A stretch of DNA of 6,787 bases from JANYJJ01 sp043749975 (lineage in GTDB: Bacteria; Pseudomonadota; Gammaproteobacteria; Burkholderiales; Burkholderiaceae_C). Below, piece after piece: positions 5,316 to 6,787 of this stretch. Each line of letters starts with the position of its first letter. Position 1 is the stretch's first letter. Below the pieces are notes generated by a model, which saw nothing but the letters and a program-made list of their open reading frames with translations, ran no database searches and was not told the origin of the DNA. The stretch is taken from assembly GCA_043749975.1 (NCBI GenBank), contig JAYVCL010000099.1, forward strand, positions 1 through 6,787, written 5' to 3'. The position numbers and the translations under genes are program-made.

Positions 5316-6710
5316 TTACGTCGGATTGGGCGTGTTGATCAGATCGCGCTGAACGTATGGCTGATCCAGTCCGAAGTTCTCATCGATCTCGAAATCGGTG
5401 AAGTCGCCATGTCCAAATCTCTTTACGAGGTATGCACGCAATTCGATCTTGCTCTTCGCAAGCAGTTGGAAAGAGTCCTTGAGCAGGCGGATGCAATTTT
5501 CAGTGCTGTTAATCAGGGAGCCCACTAGCTGTGCGCCGAGAATTCTCTTGAGGTCGGCCAACGTGACTTCTGCCTCTCCCTCGAAACCAGCGGCTGCTAG
5601 CTTCGGCTGAGCTTCGTTCCGATGCATCAACGAACGGTCGTTCCACGTTCGCAAGACTTCCCTGTAGTTCTCTTGGGCCATGTAGAACCCGTACAGGACG
5701 TGGCGTCCTTCGCCTTTGTCGAGCAAGTACGACAGAGTCGAGAGATCAAGGGCATCACGCTCTGGATCGAAAGGCATCGTGCCAGGAATTGCGAGAAAGC
5801 GCGCGGGATTCTCGGCGTGTGCGTGAACGAAGTCCCGCTGAATCAGCACCAGCGTGTTCATTTGCTGGAGTAGCGAGAACATCGTTCGATGGGCCGCCAT
5901 CTCTGCTGCCCTGCGTTCATGCTTCTTCGCGATTCCCAACTGGAAGTAGTACGCTCCCAACGCACCCACGAACGCACCAGCCAACGAGCCGAAGATCGTG
6001 GCTCCCGAATTCGCGATCGCATCGTTGGTGATCGCCCATGCGGACGCCGCCGCATGCGCAACTGGCAGAGTCGCTGAAGCGGCGTGCGACGCCGCAGCAG
6101 TGACGGCTGATGCGACCATGGATGGCTGACTTGCGGGCACCGAAGCCGCGTGAGCCGCCGAAGTGGCCGCTGACGATACGATGGACATCGGTACTGCGTG
6201 TTGGTCACTCTTGAGAATCGTCGCGATGAGCGAGGCGAACGAAATGCACGCTGCCCCGATCGCAATGCGAATCGACCACCACGTCTTACCGTGTTCCGAG
6301 TTCAGGCCAGCCAGGATCGCGACAAGGTACGGCATATTGATCACGTGCCGCTCGTTCCCTACCTTCATCGAGAACAGATGAACCTTTGCACCGTTGTCCT
6401 GCGCGTACCTGTGCTTGAAATCGAGGTGGTAGTAAATCTGGCCGAACAGTAGATGTTCTGAGCACTCCAGCCTCTGGGCAACTGCCCTGATGTCGATGGG
6501 TAGGTAGATCTTCTGGTCGCCCATGGAGTCGTCCTTGACTCGCTCTTCGTACGCGGGCAGGTACATCTCGTAGATGCAATTCAGGATGTCTCGGTCTATC
6601 GGAGGTCGCTTCACTTCGAATCCGTGCTTCCGTACATGGATGAGCTGAATCTTGGCACAGGTTCGGCGACCGGCGCTCGGGGGACGTTGGCGGAATTCCG
6701 CCAAAGCCAT
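5316..6710 (-). CDS. Unrecognised two-pass membrane protein: winged-helix-like domain, Ala/Ser/His-rich loop, helical C-terminal domain
   Basis: I do not recognise this 464-residue protein as a whole. Residues about 36-140 look like a winged-helix or HTH module (IDIRAVAQRLECSEHLLFGQ at 72-91, then a strand-rich wing-like HLFSMKVGNERHVINMP). TM1 is about 144-166 (SIRIAIGAACISFASLIATIL). Residues 168-236 are low complexity, rich in Ala, Ser and His, with repeated HAAS-type units and very few charges. TM2 is about 237-261, followed by KKHERR. Positive charges before TM1 and after TM2 predict both termini inside. The C-terminal 200 residues are charged and helical (MAAHRTMFSLLQQMNTLVLI, DLKRILGAQLVGSLINSTEN). 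The ATG at 6710 is the longest start but has no Shine-Dalgarno and its first codons are a perfect palindrome. A GTG at 6614 (giving 432 residues, with CGGA 6 nt upstream) is the better alternative. It is on the same strand as ietAS but 428 bp away. Base composition is lower in GC (28 of 60 at 5401-5460). It could be a membrane-bound regulator or an accessory defence protein; neither is shown. Confidence 0.7.
   Translation of the reverse strand: MALAEFRQRPPSAGRRTCAKIQLIHVRKHGFEVKRPPIDRDILNCIYEMYLPAYEERVKDDSMGDQKIYLPIDIRAVAQRLECSEHLLFGQIYYHLDFKHRYAQDNGAKVHLFSMKVGNERHVINMPYLVAILAGLNSEHGKTWWSIRIAIGAACISFASLIATILKSDQHAVPMSIVSSAATSAAHAASVPASQPSMVASAVTAAASHAASATLPVAHAAASAWAITNDAIANSGATIFGSLAGAFVGALGAYYFQLGIAKKHERRAAEMAAHRTMFSLLQQMNTLVLIQRDFVHAHAENPARFLAIPGTMPFDPERDALDLSTLSYLLDKGEGRHVLYGFYMAQENYREVLRTWNDRSLMHRNEAQPKLAAAGFEGEAEVTLADLKRILGAQLVGSLINSTENCIRLLKDSFQLLAKSKIELRAYLVKRFGHGDFTDFEIDENFGLDQPYVQRDLINTPNPT
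6687..6704. promoter_or_regulatory. Perfect 18-bp palindrome at the 5' end of the membrane-protein gene
   Basis: TTGGCGGAATTCCGCCAA is identical to its reverse complement over all 18 bases. It covers codons 3-8 of the longest reading of the membrane-protein gene. If that gene starts at the GTG at 6614, the palindrome lies about 73 bp upstream, in an operator-like position. If the ATG at 6710 is used, the mRNA would form a 7-bp stem with an AAUU loop directly after the start codon, which would restrict translation. No T-run follows, so it is not an intrinsic terminator. Confidence 0.5.
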
Positions 6711-6735
6711 GTCAGCTTTGCCAGCGAAAGCACAC

Positions 6736-6770
6736 CGTTGACTGAATGCCGTGACCAGCTACTTTGGGTC
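6736..6770 (-). repeat. Diverged dispersed repeat, copy 2
   Basis: Read on the minus strand this begins GACCCAAAGTAGC and aligns with 1002-1038 on the plus strand (about 26 of 37 positions, two single-base gaps). It lies just upstream of the membrane-protein gene, so the two copies bracket that gene and ietAS in inverted orientation. Confidence 0.4.
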
Positions 6771-6787
6771 AGCAGTACCAGTTCGCC

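Overview
The base composition, the gene families and the RutR/hydrolase pairing suggest a GC-rich proteobacterium, most likely a betaproteobacterium of the Burkholderiales. That placement is inference; the window has no rRNA or other taxonomic marker. Two blocks of different character meet here.

Left block (1 to about 970), ordinary metabolism. The 5' end of a Zn-dependent M20-family N-carbamoyl-amino-acid hydrolase (beta-ureidopropionase-like) runs leftward out of the window. Diverging from it is a TetR-family regulator that matches RutR almost end to end. Between them lies a near-perfect RutR operator (TTGACCA-TA-TGGACAA, 13 of 14 defined consensus positions). This reads as a uracil- or thymine-responsive switch controlling reductive pyrimidine degradation. 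The operator and a Shine-Dalgarno-like GAGG indicate that rutR starts at a GTG at 350, well downstream of the longest open frame.

Right block (about 1000 to 6787), accessory region. All genes are on the minus strand. A two-gene operon encodes an AAA+ ATPase (ietA-like) and a large subtilisin-family (S8) protease (ietS-like), overlapping by 23 nt, with all catalytic motifs intact in both. This architecture corresponds to IetAS. That pair was first described as a plasmid-stability toxin-antitoxin pair on an Agrobacterium Ti plasmid and was later reported as an anti-phage system. Upstream of it, after a 428-bp gap, is an unrecognised 464-residue membrane protein. It has an N-terminal winged-helix-like domain, two membrane segments separated by an Ala/Ser/His-rich low-complexity loop, and a helical C-terminal domain. 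It looks like a composite of two modules and is the least familiar gene here.

The noncoding DNA has some structure. A perfect 18-bp palindrome sits over the first codons of the longest reading of the membrane-protein gene, which favours a GTG start 32 codons further in. A diverged repeat of about 36 bp built on GACCCAAAG occurs once at each edge of the accessory block, in inverted orientation. The gaps at 971-1319 and 4888-5315 otherwise hold only weak, probably decayed, open frames. No tRNA, rRNA, CRISPR array, transposase or convincing terminator was seen.
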